DNA from: JAXMAR01 sp046350295
GTDB taxonomy: Bacteria; Planctomycetota; Planctomycetia; Gemmatales; Gemmataceae
Assembly (NCBI GenBank): GCA_046350295.1
Contig: JAXMAR010000005.1
Coordinates: 62,001 to 126,000, forward strand
Reading direction: 5' to 3'
DNA: 64,000 nt
Positions within the stretch are counted from its first letter, which is position 1. Every line of letters begins with the position of its first letter. The notes below the pieces were generated by a model that saw nothing but the letters and a program-made list of their open reading frames with translations, ran no database searches and was not told the origin of the DNA. The translations under genes were made by a program, and so were the position numbers. This document shows, piece by piece, positions 33,410 to 42,113 of this stretch.

Positions 33410-36400
33410 TCATTTGGCTTCCCCTTCAAGGCGTAAACCTCGAAGAATCCGGATCGCCTCCCAGAATCTGCCTCGAGATTCGACTGCTCCCGGCGTTAGC
33501 TTTATCGAACATGCGAGCTGAAGCGTGATCTCGTAAGTTTCCTTCTGAGAGAGGTTGAAACAACGTGACGGGATCCCGCACCGGAGGCGCGCATTGCCGC
33601 CCCTGCCCCCGTCGTGCGCGCGCGCAGTCGGGCGAACCCACGCAAGATCATGCCAGGCCCGACGCCTGCTTCTGCCATCTCCATCGGGCGATGAAGTTAT
33701 CATTGGCACCGGATGGAGCGCGAGTTCTAATCGCAAACGCAACTCCGCATCCCTGCGCAGTTGCTCCTCATACGCGCGTCGGACCTCCGGATTATAGTTC
33801 CGTTCAAGCCACTCGGCACGTTCGAGGTCCGTCATCGGTGGGGGATCAACAAACGTCTGCGCGAACGGATACCGGTTCATATGCCCCGGCGAGCGCTCGG
33901 CCTGTGTGTTCGATATGTCGTAGAAGTCCTCCAGCAGGTCATACCGGCTGATGCCGCTCTGTGTCATTGTGAAGACGCCGCTCTCGGGGTCGCCGACCTG
34001 GGACCAAAGGTAATCGAGCGCGCCGGTGTCGCTCGGCTCGCTCGCCCCGGCGCCGCTGCTGGTGCGCGAGTAGGAACCTTCGCCCGAAATAGTGCGCTCG
34101 TAATGACCGGTGGCGAGGTTGCCCCCATCGGTCAGCGTGTAGTCTTCCGATCCCGTCACAGTTTGGGAATAGCTGCCACCCGTCTTCGTGCCGCTGATAT
34201 CGATCTCGAACGTGTCGAAGCCCGTTTTGACAGTCGTGTACTCGCCGGTGACCCTGTTGCCGGATTCCAGAATCGAGTACGCGTTCGTCCCCGTCATCGT
34301 CAGCGTGTAGTCGGCGTCGCCGTCGCCGGTCTGGTCGACTTCGTAATCATCGTCCGCCTCTTCGGTCCTGGAGTACTCGCCGGTGACGCGGTTGCCGGAT
34401 TCGGAGCGCGTGAACGTGCCCTCGACGCTTTGGGTGACCGTGTACGTTCCCGTCGTGTCGGTCGTGATGGCGTCGAGGCCGGAGGAGCGGACGCCGTCGG
34501 TTTCGTCGCGCTCGTAGTCGCCGGTGACGTCGTTGCCGGTCTCCGTGTAATCGTAGCTCTCGCCCGTGGTCTCGGTGAACTCGGCTTCGCCGTCGGCGTA
34601 TGTGTTCACTTCGTGCGACGTGGCGCTGATCTCGTAAGTCCCCGTCGTCTCGTAAACGCCCGTGACATCGTTGCCATCAGTTGACCAGGACGCGCTGACA
34701 TCCTCGGTCTTGTCGAAATCGTACTCGGCGTCCGCGCTACTGCCCGAAGCTGTGATCTCGACGCTCGTCGTCTGGCTAGCGCTCAGGCTGTAGTCGCCTG
34801 TGACGTAGTTGCCCGTGATGTCGAGCGTTGACGAGGATGTGTCCGTGCGGCTGTTCGTGAACGGGATGTCGAGATAGTAGCCGCTTTCCTCCACCGTGGC
34901 CGTCATGTCGCTCGACGAGGAGCGACTGTAGTCGCCCGTTACCGCGTTGTAGTCCTCCGAACTTTCGGATGACGACTCGCTGCTGGTGGTTTGCTCGTAT
35001 GACGTGTCGGCGTTGCCGCCGGACTTCGAGGAACTCGCGCTCGAGTCGCTCGACTCAGCCGCGGTGAAATCGCCCGTTACGGAGTTGCCGCTGCGTTCGG
35101 AGATGAACGTTCCTTCCGCATCGGAGTCGGCGGTGTAGTCGCCCCGGGCGTCGGTTCCGCTCCACGAACTGCTCGCGCTCCAGGTCGTGGTTTCGGTGAG
35201 CGAGAAATCGCCGGTCGAGTAGTCGCCGGAGATTTCGAGGACCACCGTCGTCGAGGACGTGTCCTCCCCTTCGGCTTCTTCAGTCTGGTTGGAGATGCTC
35301 CAGTCCGTCGTTGTGTCCGTGTCCGTTTCCTGCTCGGCGCTATAGTCGCCATCGATGTGATTGCCGGACTCGGCGCGGGTGATGGTGATCGTCGTTTCAT
35401 AGGTCGACGTGCTTGTGGCGTCCTCGTTCTCGGCGGTCGTCGAGCCGGACGCGACGATGACCGTGTCTTCCGTCAGACTGTAGTCGCCCGTCAGCGTGTT
35501 TCCCGTTTCCTCGATGGTCGTGGAAGTAGCTTCCGGATCGATGGCGAAATCCCCGCCCGCGGTCGCGTCCTGATTGGCGACGCCGCTGGATCCGGAGGCG
35601 TCGATCACCGTCACGAGCGTCAGCTCATAAACGCCGCTGATCGTGTTGCCGTCGCGGTCTAGCGTGGCAGTGATGGTCTGCGACCCTTCGCCGCTCCCTG
35701 TCTCAGTTTGGTTCTCCGTGTCAACCGACGATGTCACGTCGGTGGTCGTCCCAGCTTCCAAGGCGTAATCCCCGGTGATAACATTGCCTTCCTGGCTGAG
35801 GGTCGAATCGACTGCGACCGTGTAGTCGTTGGTGGCCGTAGCGTCCTGATTGTCGTCTGTCGCCGTGCCGCCGCCGCTGCTGGTCGTCTCGGCCTCCACA
35901 CTGTAATCACCCGTCAGCGTGTTGCCGGTTTGATCCCAGGTCGTCGCGCAGGTGTCGATCGTCCAGCCTTCGTCGCCGCTGTCGGTTTGGTTGGTGAACG
36001 CGAACGTGCCGGTCCCGTTGTCGGCCGTGGTGACCTGGATGACCTCATAGTCCCCGGTCGTCCAGTTGGCGGTCTTGGTGATACTGATGACGATGGGATC
36101 GCCGCCGGCGCTACCGCCGCCGCTCGCGACGCCGTTGTAGAACATTTCGGCCACGCCCGGATCGGTCGAACCGTCGATGTCGACCTCGTAATCCCCCGTG
36201 CCGAGGTTGCCAGTCTCGATCGCGACATATTCGGCGCTGAAAGACCCCACGGCGGCGTAGGAATCGGTCCAGACGGCGCCCATCTCGGTCCAGCTGTTCG
36301 AATCGAACACATCGTCGCGCGTCGACGTGTAATCGCCGCTGGTAAAGTCGACATCCTCGTCAATGGCGCTTGCAAAGCTGACGTACTCGGTGCGCTCGTA

Positions 36401-37288
36401 GGTCTGGCCGCCGTAGACGCCGGCTTCCACCGCTGTTAGGCTTGTCGAGGAAGAGACGGTCAGCGAATATCCGGCGTCGTCGCCTGTTTTCGTCCAGTCG
36501 TCGACCGTGATGGAGCCATCCTCCGTCCGCGTCGAGGAGCCGTCCAGATCGCTGGTCGAGATCGTTGTGTCGATGTCGACTGACCCCGTTTCCGAGACAG
36601 TGTAGTCGGTGAGGGTGAACGCGCTCGGCGCCATCGCGCCGGAGACGTCGAGCGTGAAGCCAAAGGAGCCGGAGTAGGTCGCGTCGACGGCACTGTACAA
36701 TCCGTCGATCAAGGAGAGGGTCAGGGTGTAGGTGTAAGATCCGCTCCCTTCAATTTCGTAGGCGCTGCTGCCGGGCGTTACTGTGTTCGAGATGCTGCCG
36801 CTGCCTTCGAGCGAGCTATCGAGAACCGTTTGCACACGCGCGTGATCGTCCGCCGCCAGCAATACGCCGTAACTCGCCGTTACGGCCTTCGTGGAGTCGA
36901 GGGAAGTCGCGATCTGCAGGACCGGCGCGTAGGAGCCTTGACGGTCGTAGATGTGGACGCCGGTAACGTCGAAGCCGGTCGCGTTGGCGCTGATCGTGGC
37001 GGCGGAGGATTGTCCATCGCCCCAGAGAATCGTGGCGCTGAAATCCGAGGCGGTCGCGGAGGATGCGTTCGTGGTAAAGGTGGCGAGGAGCGGATTGACC
37101 TCTTGGTGCTCCATGCCGAGGAAGACGGCGCCGGCCGCGTCGATAGATACCGTCGGGCAGAGACGTGTTTCTAACGCGTCAAAAGTGGGCCGGAAAAGGT
37201 TCGAATGATTTCGGAGAGAACGTCGCCGCGCCGGGTTGGAGAAACAGCGGAGCGCGCGAGCAAGCCAGCGAGGGGTCTTGCAAAACAT
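33410..37288 (-). CDS. giant secreted repeat protein (G-N-x-x-T-G-D-Y repeats) with planctomycete LExR N-terminus
   Basis: About 1,292 residues from the ATG at 37288; the frame is open to 37405. A basic N-terminus leads to F-R-P-T-F-D-A-L-E-T-R-L-C-P, the LExR-type motif at the front of many giant planctomycete surface proteins. A PKD/Ig-like segment follows (A-T-I-L-W-G-D-G-Q-S; H-I-Y-D-R-Q-G-S-Y). The bulk is about 16 repeats around G-N-x-V-T-G-D-Y-S, spaced 25-50 residues apart in Ser/Thr/Asp/Glu-rich beta-type sequence, poor in Cys and Lys. A conserved core (Y-L-W-S-Q-V-G-D-P-E-S-G-V-F-T-M-T, then F-Y-D-I-S-N-T-Q) precedes a basic C-terminal tip of about 140 residues. The repeats probably form an extended acidic stalk. 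The tip is unlike that of the orphan cassette. Confidence 0.85.
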   Translation of the reverse strand: MFCKTPRWLARALRCFSNPARRRSLRNHSNLFRPTFDALETRLCPTVSIDAAGAVFLGMEHQEVNPLLATFTTNASSATASDFSATILWGDGQSSAATISANATGFDVTGVHIYDRQGSYAPVLQIATSLDSTKAVTASYGVLLAADDHARVQTVLDSSLEGSGSISNTVTPGSSAYEIEGSGSYTYTLTLSLIDGLYSAVDATYSGSFGFTLDVSGAMAPSAFTLTDYTVSETGSVDIDTTISTSDLDGSSTRTEDGSITVDDWTKTGDDAGYSLTVSSSTSLTAVEAGVYGGQTYERTEYVSFASAIDEDVDFTSGDYTSTRDDVFDSNSWTEMGAVWTDSYAAVGSFSAEYVAIETGNLGTGDYEVDIDGSTDPGVAEMFYNGVASGGGSAGGDPIVISITKTANWTTGDYEVIQVTTADNGTGTFAFTNQTDSGDEGWTIDTCATTWDQTGNTLTGDYSVEAETTSSGGGTATDDNQDATATNDYTVAVDSTLSQEGNVITGDYALEAGTTTDVTSSVDTENQTETGSGEGSQTITATLDRDGNTISGVYELTLVTVIDASGSSGVANQDATAGGDFAIDPEATSTTIEETGNTLTGDYSLTEDTVIVASGSTTAENEDATSTSTYETTITITRAESGNHIDGDYSAEQETDTDTTTDWSISNQTEEAEGEDTSSTTVVLEISGDYSTGDFSLTETTTWSASSSWSGTDARGDYTADSDAEGTFISERSGNSVTGDFTAAESSDSSASSSKSGGNADTSYEQTTSSESSSESSEDYNAVTGDYSRSSSSDMTATVEESGYYLDIPFTNSRTDTSSSTLDITGNYVTGDYSLSASQTTSVEITASGSSADAEYDFDKTEDVSASWSTDGNDVTGVYETTGTYEISATSHEVNTYADGEAEFTETTGESYDYTETGNDVTGDYERDETDGVRSSGLDAITTDTTGTYTVTQSVEGTFTRSESGNRVTGEYSRTEEADDDYEVDQTGDGDADYTLTMTGTNAYSILESGNRVTGEYTTVKTGFDTFEIDISGTKTGGSYSQTVTGSEDYTLTDGGNLATGHYERTISGEGSYSRTSSGAGASEPSDTGALDYLWSQVGDPESGVFTMTQSGISRYDLLEDFYDISNTQAERSPGHMNRYPFAQTFVDPPPMTDLERAEWLERNYNPEVRRAYEEQLRRDAELRLRLELALHPVPMITSSPDGDGRSRRRAWHDLAWVRPTARAHDGGRGGNARLRCGIPSRCFNLSQKETYEITLQLACSIKLTPGAVESRGRFWEAIRILRGLRLEGEAK

Positions 37289-37732
37289 GGCTCCATCCTT
37301 GCAGAAGTGCTTGTGTGAGTCTCGGGAAAAGCGACCGGGAGCGGAGCGGCCAGCCCTGGCCAAGCGCAGACCGAGCGTGCGAAACGCTGATCCGAGAAGC
37401 GGCAATCACCGCATTGAAGTGTTGACGGGTGGTCCGGGCGACAACCCATGCTGGAGGGAACGTAACCTACCATTGATTAGAGAGTGGTGAGAATCGGAAG
37501 ATTCTCACCAGTTGTCAGGCGCGGCGCTCGTCGATAACCTCGCCGACCACCGTGGGCGCCGTGCTGGGGCGGCTTCTCCAGGAGATCTGAGCGTGACGAG
37601 GGAGAAGCGGCGATCGGCTTGCACCCCAACCCCGGGCGGCGTCTGACTCGGCGAGAACGTCCCGAACGGGTGGGTTGAGGGCCGCCGTGAGAAAAGCGCG
37701 TCGGCGGCCATAAGGCGAGGAGCCGTGGCACT

Positions 37733-37848
37733 GTTGCGGCGCAATCGAGAAGTCAAGGTCCGTTTTGTCGCAGCGAGTGGGTAGCAGTGCGACGAGATGA
37801 GACGAAAGGAGGCATACGTGTTGCGTCACAATCGAGAAGTCAGGTCAG
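37733..37848. repeat. imperfect direct repeat around CAATCGAGAAGTCA
   Basis: GTTGCGGCGCAATCGAGAAG at 37733 recurs as GTTGCGTCACAATCGAGAAG at 37819, each followed by TCA(A)GGTC. The spacing is 86 bases. This could be paired regulator sites or a relic of a repeat element. Confidence 0.55.
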
Positions 37849-37999
37849 CATTCGTTGCAGTAACCAGGGCGTGATGAAATGCAATGAAAAGCAAGTTCGT
37901 GCGTGGTGAGGAGGGGCGCCGGGGTGGGGGTTGGCGTCTTGGCGTGCACCTCGATCAGGAATCATAAAGCCTTTGTTTATCGGCATTTGATGGAGGAGG

Positions 38000-38026
38000 C
38001 TCCGCGCCAAGCCGCTTGGCGCGGAG
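38000..38026 (-). terminator. perfect 12-bp hairpin after the S9 peptidase gene
   Basis: CTCCGCGCCAAG and CTTGGCGCGGAG pair perfectly with the 3-base loop CCG, 55 bases past the peptidase stop codon. Confidence 0.7.
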
Positions 38027-38080
38027 TTGGCGCGGAGGGGTTCAGGGGCGGCGCCTGGAAGTAGGCGGGAGGGGAAACGT

Positions 38081-40123
38081 TCACTTCTCCTTCCCCTTCG
38101 GCAGCTTCTCCGTCAGGCCGGGCACATCGTCGGCGCCCACCGGGGCCGTGATCGAGGAGCCTTCGAAGGCGGCGCCGATGGCCTCGTAGCGTCCCCCCAG
38201 GCGGCGGGCCAGGAAGGCTTCGGTGACGGCGTTGAACGCCAGGTTGTTGGGCGGGCGGGCGAAGCCGTGGCCTTCGTCGGGGAAGAGGACGTAGGTCACC
38301 GGGATCTCGTGGGATTGCATGGCCTTGACGATCTGGTCGGATTCGGCCTGCTTGACGCGCGGGTCGTTGGCGCCCTGGCCGATCAGGAGGGGCTTTTTGA
38401 TCTTGTCGACGCGCGAGAGGGGCGAACGCTCCTCGAGAAACGCGCGTCCCTCGGTGGTGGTCCAGTCGCCGACGCGGTCCTTGAACAGTTGGACGGCCGG
38501 CGCCCAGTAGGGGGGCACGGTCTTGAGGAGCGTCACGATGTTCGACGGGCCGACGATGTCGACACCGCAGGCGAAGCGGTCCGGGGTGAAGGTGAGGCCG
38601 ACGAGGGTGGCGTAGCCGCCGTAGCTGCCGCCCATGATGGCGACCTTGTCGGGCTGGGCGATCTTTTCCTTGACGGCCCAGTCGACGGCGTCGATGAGGT
38701 CGTCGTGCATCTTGCCGGCCCATTCCTTGTTGCCGGCGTTGAGGAAGCGTTTGCCGAACCCGGTGGAGCCGCGGTAGTTGACGCTCAGGACCGCGTAGCC
38801 GCGATTGGCGAGGAACTGGTGGTAGCCGTTGAAGCCCCAGGCGTCGCGGGCCCAGGGACCGCCGTGCACCAGCAGCACCATCGGAACCGGCGCGTCGGGT
38901 CTGCCGGCGCCCCTGGCGTCACTGCCCGGCGGCAACGTCAGGTAGCAGACGAGGTTGAAGTCATCGCGCGACTTGACGATCGGGGTGTGCATCTTTTGCA
39001 GGGGCAGTCCTTCGAGGCTCTTGCGATTGGTGAAGAGGAAGCGGGCCTTCTTGGCGGGCCGGTCGTAGGCGTAATAGCGAACGGGGCCGTTGTCCATGAC
39101 GAAGGCGACGATCCATGTCTTGTCGTCCTGGGTGCGGTCGGCGAGGGTGATCTCGCCGTCGGCCACCTTGGCGAGGGTGTCGAAATCCGCCTTGAGGCCG
39201 GCGTCGAGGAATTGCCAGCGCGTGCGATCGTAGGTGAAGGAGACGGCCTGGATGGTCTTCTCGGTCGGGTGGACGATGGCGCTCCCCGCGTCGGCGCGCT
39301 TGTCCTCGGCGACGAGCGCCTGCTTGCCGGTCTTGAGGTCGAGGGTGGTCATGGCGCCGGTATCGCGAGCGCGGCTGTCGACGAGATAGAGGACGTCGCC
39401 CGTCTTGTCGAAGCCGGCCGGGCGGGTGGTGAGGGAGTCGGCCATGGGGATCTTCATGAAGTCGGTCCAGCCGCCTTTGCCGTCCGGCTTGAGGGCGAGC
39501 TGTCCGCCGTCGGGGGTGAACTTGAAGGCGAAGCGGACCTGGAACTGGTCGTCCGTGAGGAAACCGGCGAAGCCGTCGTTCTTCTGGATCAACTTGCGCT
39601 CGCCGCTGAGGAGGTCGACGCGATGGACGTCGTGGTATTTCGGATCGCGGTCGTTGAGGCCGACGAGGATCTCGGTGGGGAACTTGGGACTGACCCCCTC
39701 GACCTGGGCGTTGACGCCTTTGATCGGCGTGAGGTCCTGGGTCGCGCCGGACTTCAGGTCGACGCGGTAAACGTGCCAGTTCTCGTCGCCCCCCTTGTCC
39801 TGAATGTAGAGCAGGTGCTGACTGGTGTACGCCCAGAAGTAGGAGCGGATGCCGCGCACCTTGTCCTGGGTCACGGGCTTGGCGTCGTCCGGTTTGTCGA
39901 TCGGCCCGACCCAGACGTTCATCACGCCGTCGACGGGCGCGAGGTAGCTGAGGCGCTGGCCGTCGGGGCTGATCTTGGCGCCGGACTTGTCCGGGTTGTC
40001 GAACAGGACCTTGCGCGGGATGAGGCCGGTCTTTGTGCCCGTCGGCGTCGGCTCGCCGGCGGCGGCGAAGGCGGCGCAGGCGAAGGCGGCGAGGACGGGA
40101 CCGGAGCGAGTGATGGCGTACAT
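38081..40123 (-). CDS. secreted S9-family prolyl oligopeptidase-like peptidase
   Basis: A 680-residue serine peptidase. The N-terminal signal peptide (V-L-A-A-F-A-C-A-A-F-A-A-A-G) suggests export. A beta-propeller occupies about 35-400 (K-I-S-P-D-G-Q-R-L-S-Y; H-V-Y-R-V-D-L-K-S-G). The alpha/beta-hydrolase domain follows, with L-V-H-G-G-P-W-A-R-D, nucleophile Ser about 500 in G-G-S-Y-G-G, Asp about 587 in A-N-D-P-R and His about 619 in D-E-G-H-G-F. All three catalytic residues are present. The likely role is cleavage of short peptides outside the cytoplasm. The gene stands alone with its own terminator. Confidence 0.93.
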   Translation of the reverse strand: MYAITRSGPVLAAFACAAFAAAGEPTPTGTKTGLIPRKVLFDNPDKSGAKISPDGQRLSYLAPVDGVMNVWVGPIDKPDDAKPVTQDKVRGIRSYFWAYTSQHLLYIQDKGGDENWHVYRVDLKSGATQDLTPIKGVNAQVEGVSPKFPTEILVGLNDRDPKYHDVHRVDLLSGERKLIQKNDGFAGFLTDDQFQVRFAFKFTPDGGQLALKPDGKGGWTDFMKIPMADSLTTRPAGFDKTGDVLYLVDSRARDTGAMTTLDLKTGKQALVAEDKRADAGSAIVHPTEKTIQAVSFTYDRTRWQFLDAGLKADFDTLAKVADGEITLADRTQDDKTWIVAFVMDNGPVRYYAYDRPAKKARFLFTNRKSLEGLPLQKMHTPIVKSRDDFNLVCYLTLPPGSDARGAGRPDAPVPMVLLVHGGPWARDAWGFNGYHQFLANRGYAVLSVNYRGSTGFGKRFLNAGNKEWAGKMHDDLIDAVDWAVKEKIAQPDKVAIMGGSYGGYATLVGLTFTPDRFACGVDIVGPSNIVTLLKTVPPYWAPAVQLFKDRVGDWTTTEGRAFLEERSPLSRVDKIKKPLLIGQGANDPRVKQAESDQIVKAMQSHEIPVTYVLFPDEGHGFARPPNNLAFNAVTEAFLARRLGGRYEAIGAAFEGSSITAPVGADDVPGLTEKLPKGKEK

Positions 40124-40180
40124 GGCGACCTCGTTTGGATGTGCGGGGCGACGGGATTAGTATAGAGCCGGGGCGCTCCG

Positions 40181-40205
40181 GGGGCTTACGCCGCCCGGCT
40201 CGCCC
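40181..40205. repeat. dispersed GGGGCTTACGCCGCC element
   Basis: GGGGCTTACGCCGCCCGGCT followed by CGCC, upstream of the S9 peptidase; a close copy lies at 17735-17760 near the damaged histidine kinase. Confidence 0.5.
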
Positions 40206-40237
40206 CGGCTCGCGTGGCGGCACGAACCGTGCGCCTG

Positions 40238-40999
40238 TCACTTCGGTTGGGCGAATTCGTCATCACCCAGCTTCTCCAGGATTTGCACCTCGGTCACTTC
40301 CGCTTCGAGGAACTCCTTGCCGTCGCGGAGTACCTCGACCTTCTTGGCGACCTTGCGGCCTTCGACGTCCTGGTAGTCGAGGATGAAGCGTTCCTCTTGC
40401 ACTTCCATGCCGGACATGATGTCGCGCTTGCGAATCTCGACCTTGGAGAGCAGGCCGGTTGTCTTGTCGAAGAAGAGACTGACGTCTTTCTTCCCCTCGC
40501 GCGACACGTTGACGCCGACGGACGCCTTGCCCTTGAACTTGTGCTCTCCCAACAGGGAGAACTTGAGACCCTTGTCCTTGAAGAACAGCCCCTGCATGAG
40601 GCCCATGACATAGGCGGCGTCTTTCAGCTCGCCCATGATCTCTTCGGTGACTTTGATGTCCTTGTCGCCGGCCTTGATCCAGGCGTCCTTGCCGTTGAAG
40701 ACCGTGGTCACGTTGATCGTCTTGCCCATGAACGTCATCTCGATCGCTTCCTTGAACTTGCTTGCGGCCTGCACGGAGACCTGCTGCGTGAAGTCGAGGT
40801 CCACCCCCATGACGTGGATTTTCCCCGCGCTCTTGGTGCGCAGGCCCTTGTTTTTCGTGTCGATGCCCTTCGGAAAGTGGGCCTTGATCGCCTTGTCGAG
40901 GATGGCGCCCGCTTCCTTCTCGGCGTCGCCGGCCGTGCCGAGGGCGGCGAGGACAAGGAAGAGACTGAGGACCGAAAGCGTTTGAGCCGTACGGAGCAT
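40238..40999 (-). CDS. secreted protein of LolA-like appearance
   Basis: A 253-residue exported protein; the ATG at 40999 starts a signal peptide (L-S-V-L-S-L-F-L-V-L-A-A-L-G-T-A-G). The mature part alternates beta strands and charged turns: I-E-M-T-F-M-G-K-T-I-N-V-T-T-V-F-N-G, D-A-W-I-K-A-G-D-K-D-I, V-S-L-F-F-D-K-T-T-G-L-L-S-K-V-E. The pattern of an outer-membrane-lipoprotein carrier type sheet (F-D-K-T-T-G-L-L-x-K) recalls LolA/LppX-fold proteins, but I cannot name a family. It stands alone between the S9 peptidase and the LytTR regulator. Confidence 0.75.
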   Translation of the reverse strand: MLRTAQTLSVLSLFLVLAALGTAGDAEKEAGAILDKAIKAHFPKGIDTKNKGLRTKSAGKIHVMGVDLDFTQQVSVQAASKFKEAIEMTFMGKTINVTTVFNGKDAWIKAGDKDIKVTEEIMGELKDAAYVMGLMQGLFFKDKGLKFSLLGEHKFKGKASVGVNVSREGKKDVSLFFDKTTGLLSKVEIRKRDIMSGMEVQEERFILDYQDVEGRKVAKKVEVLRDGKEFLEAEVTEVQILEKLGDDEFAQPK

Positions 41000-41185
41000 G
41001 GCTGCCCCTTTCTGTGCGTTGGACCGGAGTTGGCGCCGGGGAGCCGTTCTCCCTGGTTGGAGAGGAGAATACCGCGCCACGGGACGGTGGCGAGGATTCT
41101 GGGACGAGGCGCGTGTTTTCAGGGACGAACGGCGGGTTTGCCAAGGCGAGCCGGGCGGCATTCGCCCCCGGAAAAGACGACGCGT

Positions 41186-41944
41186 TCAAGGGGTGGCGCC
41201 GAGCGCGGCGCGCAGCTTGTCGCGGAAGTTGCGGCTGACGGCGAGCTCCGTGCCGTCGCGGAGGATGAGGACGTAGTCGCCGTGGAACACCGGCTGCAGC
41301 TCGCGGATGCGTTCGAGGTTGACGATCGTCGAGCGGTGGATGCGGGCGAAGCGAGCCGGGTCGAGCCTTTTCTCGAGGGCGGTCAGCGATTCGCGAAGGA
41401 GGTGGTCTTCCTTGCCGACATGGAGGCGGACATAGTTCGCCGCCGCCTCGATCCAGTCGACGTCGTCGATGCGGATGAAGTAGATACGTCCGGCGGACTT
41501 GACGATGAGGCGTTCGGGGCCGGAGCGGGGTTGAACGCTCTGCAGCAGCGCCTGGACACGCTCGTCGAGCCCGGCGCCCTGGCGAATCCGGGCTTTGGCG
41601 CGCTCGAGGGCGGAGGCGAAGCGCGCCTTGTCGAAAGGCTTGAGCAGGTAATCGAGGGCGTGCACCTCGAACGCCTTGAGGGCGTAGTGATCGTGGGCGG
41701 TGACGAAGATCACCTCGGGCGCCCAATCCGCGCCCAGCGCCTGCAAGACGCCAAAGCCGTCCAGGACCGGCATCTGCACGTCGAGGAAGACCAGGTCCGG
41801 ACGCAGACGGCCCAGCTCCGTCACCGCCTCGGCGCCGTCCCCGCATTCACCGAGAAGAGCGACATCCGCATCGGTAGTGAGCAATGCGCGCAACCGTTGC
41901 CGGGCGAGCGGCTCGTCGTCGACGATGAGCGTGCGGACCTTCAC
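41186..41944 (-). CDS. LytTR-family response regulator
   Basis: A 252-residue two-component regulator. The receiver has I-V-D-D-E-P near 7-12, phospho-acceptor Asp about 55 (V-F-L-D-V-Q-M-P), and the conserved Lys in Y-L-L-K-P-F-D. A LytTR DNA-binding domain covers about 145-248 (V-D-W-I-E-A-A-A-N-Y-V-R-L; F-A-R-I-H-R-S-T-I-V-N-L). It follows the histidine kinase at 42112-43224 on the same strand, with 167 bases between them filled with hairpin repeats. LytTR regulators bind direct repeats at target promoters; targets are not known here. Confidence 0.93.
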   Translation of the reverse strand: MKVRTLIVDDEPLARQRLRALLTTDADVALLGECGDGAEAVTELGRLRPDLVFLDVQMPVLDGFGVLQALGADWAPEVIFVTAHDHYALKAFEVHALDYLLKPFDKARFASALERAKARIRQGAGLDERVQALLQSVQPRSGPERLIVKSAGRIYFIRIDDVDWIEAAANYVRLHVGKEDHLLRESLTALEKRLDPARFARIHRSTIVNLERIRELQPVFHGDYVLILRDGTELAVSRNFRDKLRAALGATP

Positions 41945-41964
41945 GGCGTCTCCGTAACGGCAGT

Positions 41965-41991
41965 AGGTCCGGCGAGCCGAGAGCCGGACCT
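41965..41991. repeat. dispersed hairpin, loop GAGCCGAGA
   Basis: AGGTCCGGC...GCCGGACCT with a 9-base loop starting GAGCCGA. It is inverted relative to the 42089 copy. Confidence 0.85.
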
Positions 41992-42059
41992 GGCGTGACG
42001 ACTCGCGAAACCGTCATTTCTCTGCCGGCTCCCGCTCGGCTCGCGCGGCTACTTCCACC

Positions 42060-42113
42060 AGGTCCGGCTCGGCTCGCCGGCTTTTTGCAGGTCCGGCTCG
42101 GCTCGCCGGACCT
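42060..42113. repeat. tandem pair of dispersed hairpins, one truncated
   Basis: 42060-42080 is a copy truncated after GCCGG, and 42089-42113 is a complete AGGTCCGGC-TCGGCTC-GCCGGACCT hairpin. Its outermost bases form part of the histidine-kinase stop codon. A weaker variant (CGC-TCGGCTC-GCG) lies at 42033-42045. Confidence 0.85.

Larger units (their letters stand above)
37438..38080. other. intergenic region of about 640 bases with a direct repeat and a terminator, no gene
   Basis: No convincing coding sequence is seen on either strand. It contains an imperfect direct repeat (37733-37762 and 37819-37848) and a strong hairpin at 38000-38026. It lies upstream of the giant repeat gene, so its promoter should be here. 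Confidence 0.5.

Noticed and set aside
37477..37829. Short minus-strand frames in the gap before the giant gene
   Set aside because: No ribosome-binding sites, no ordered composition, and they overlap one another in several frames.
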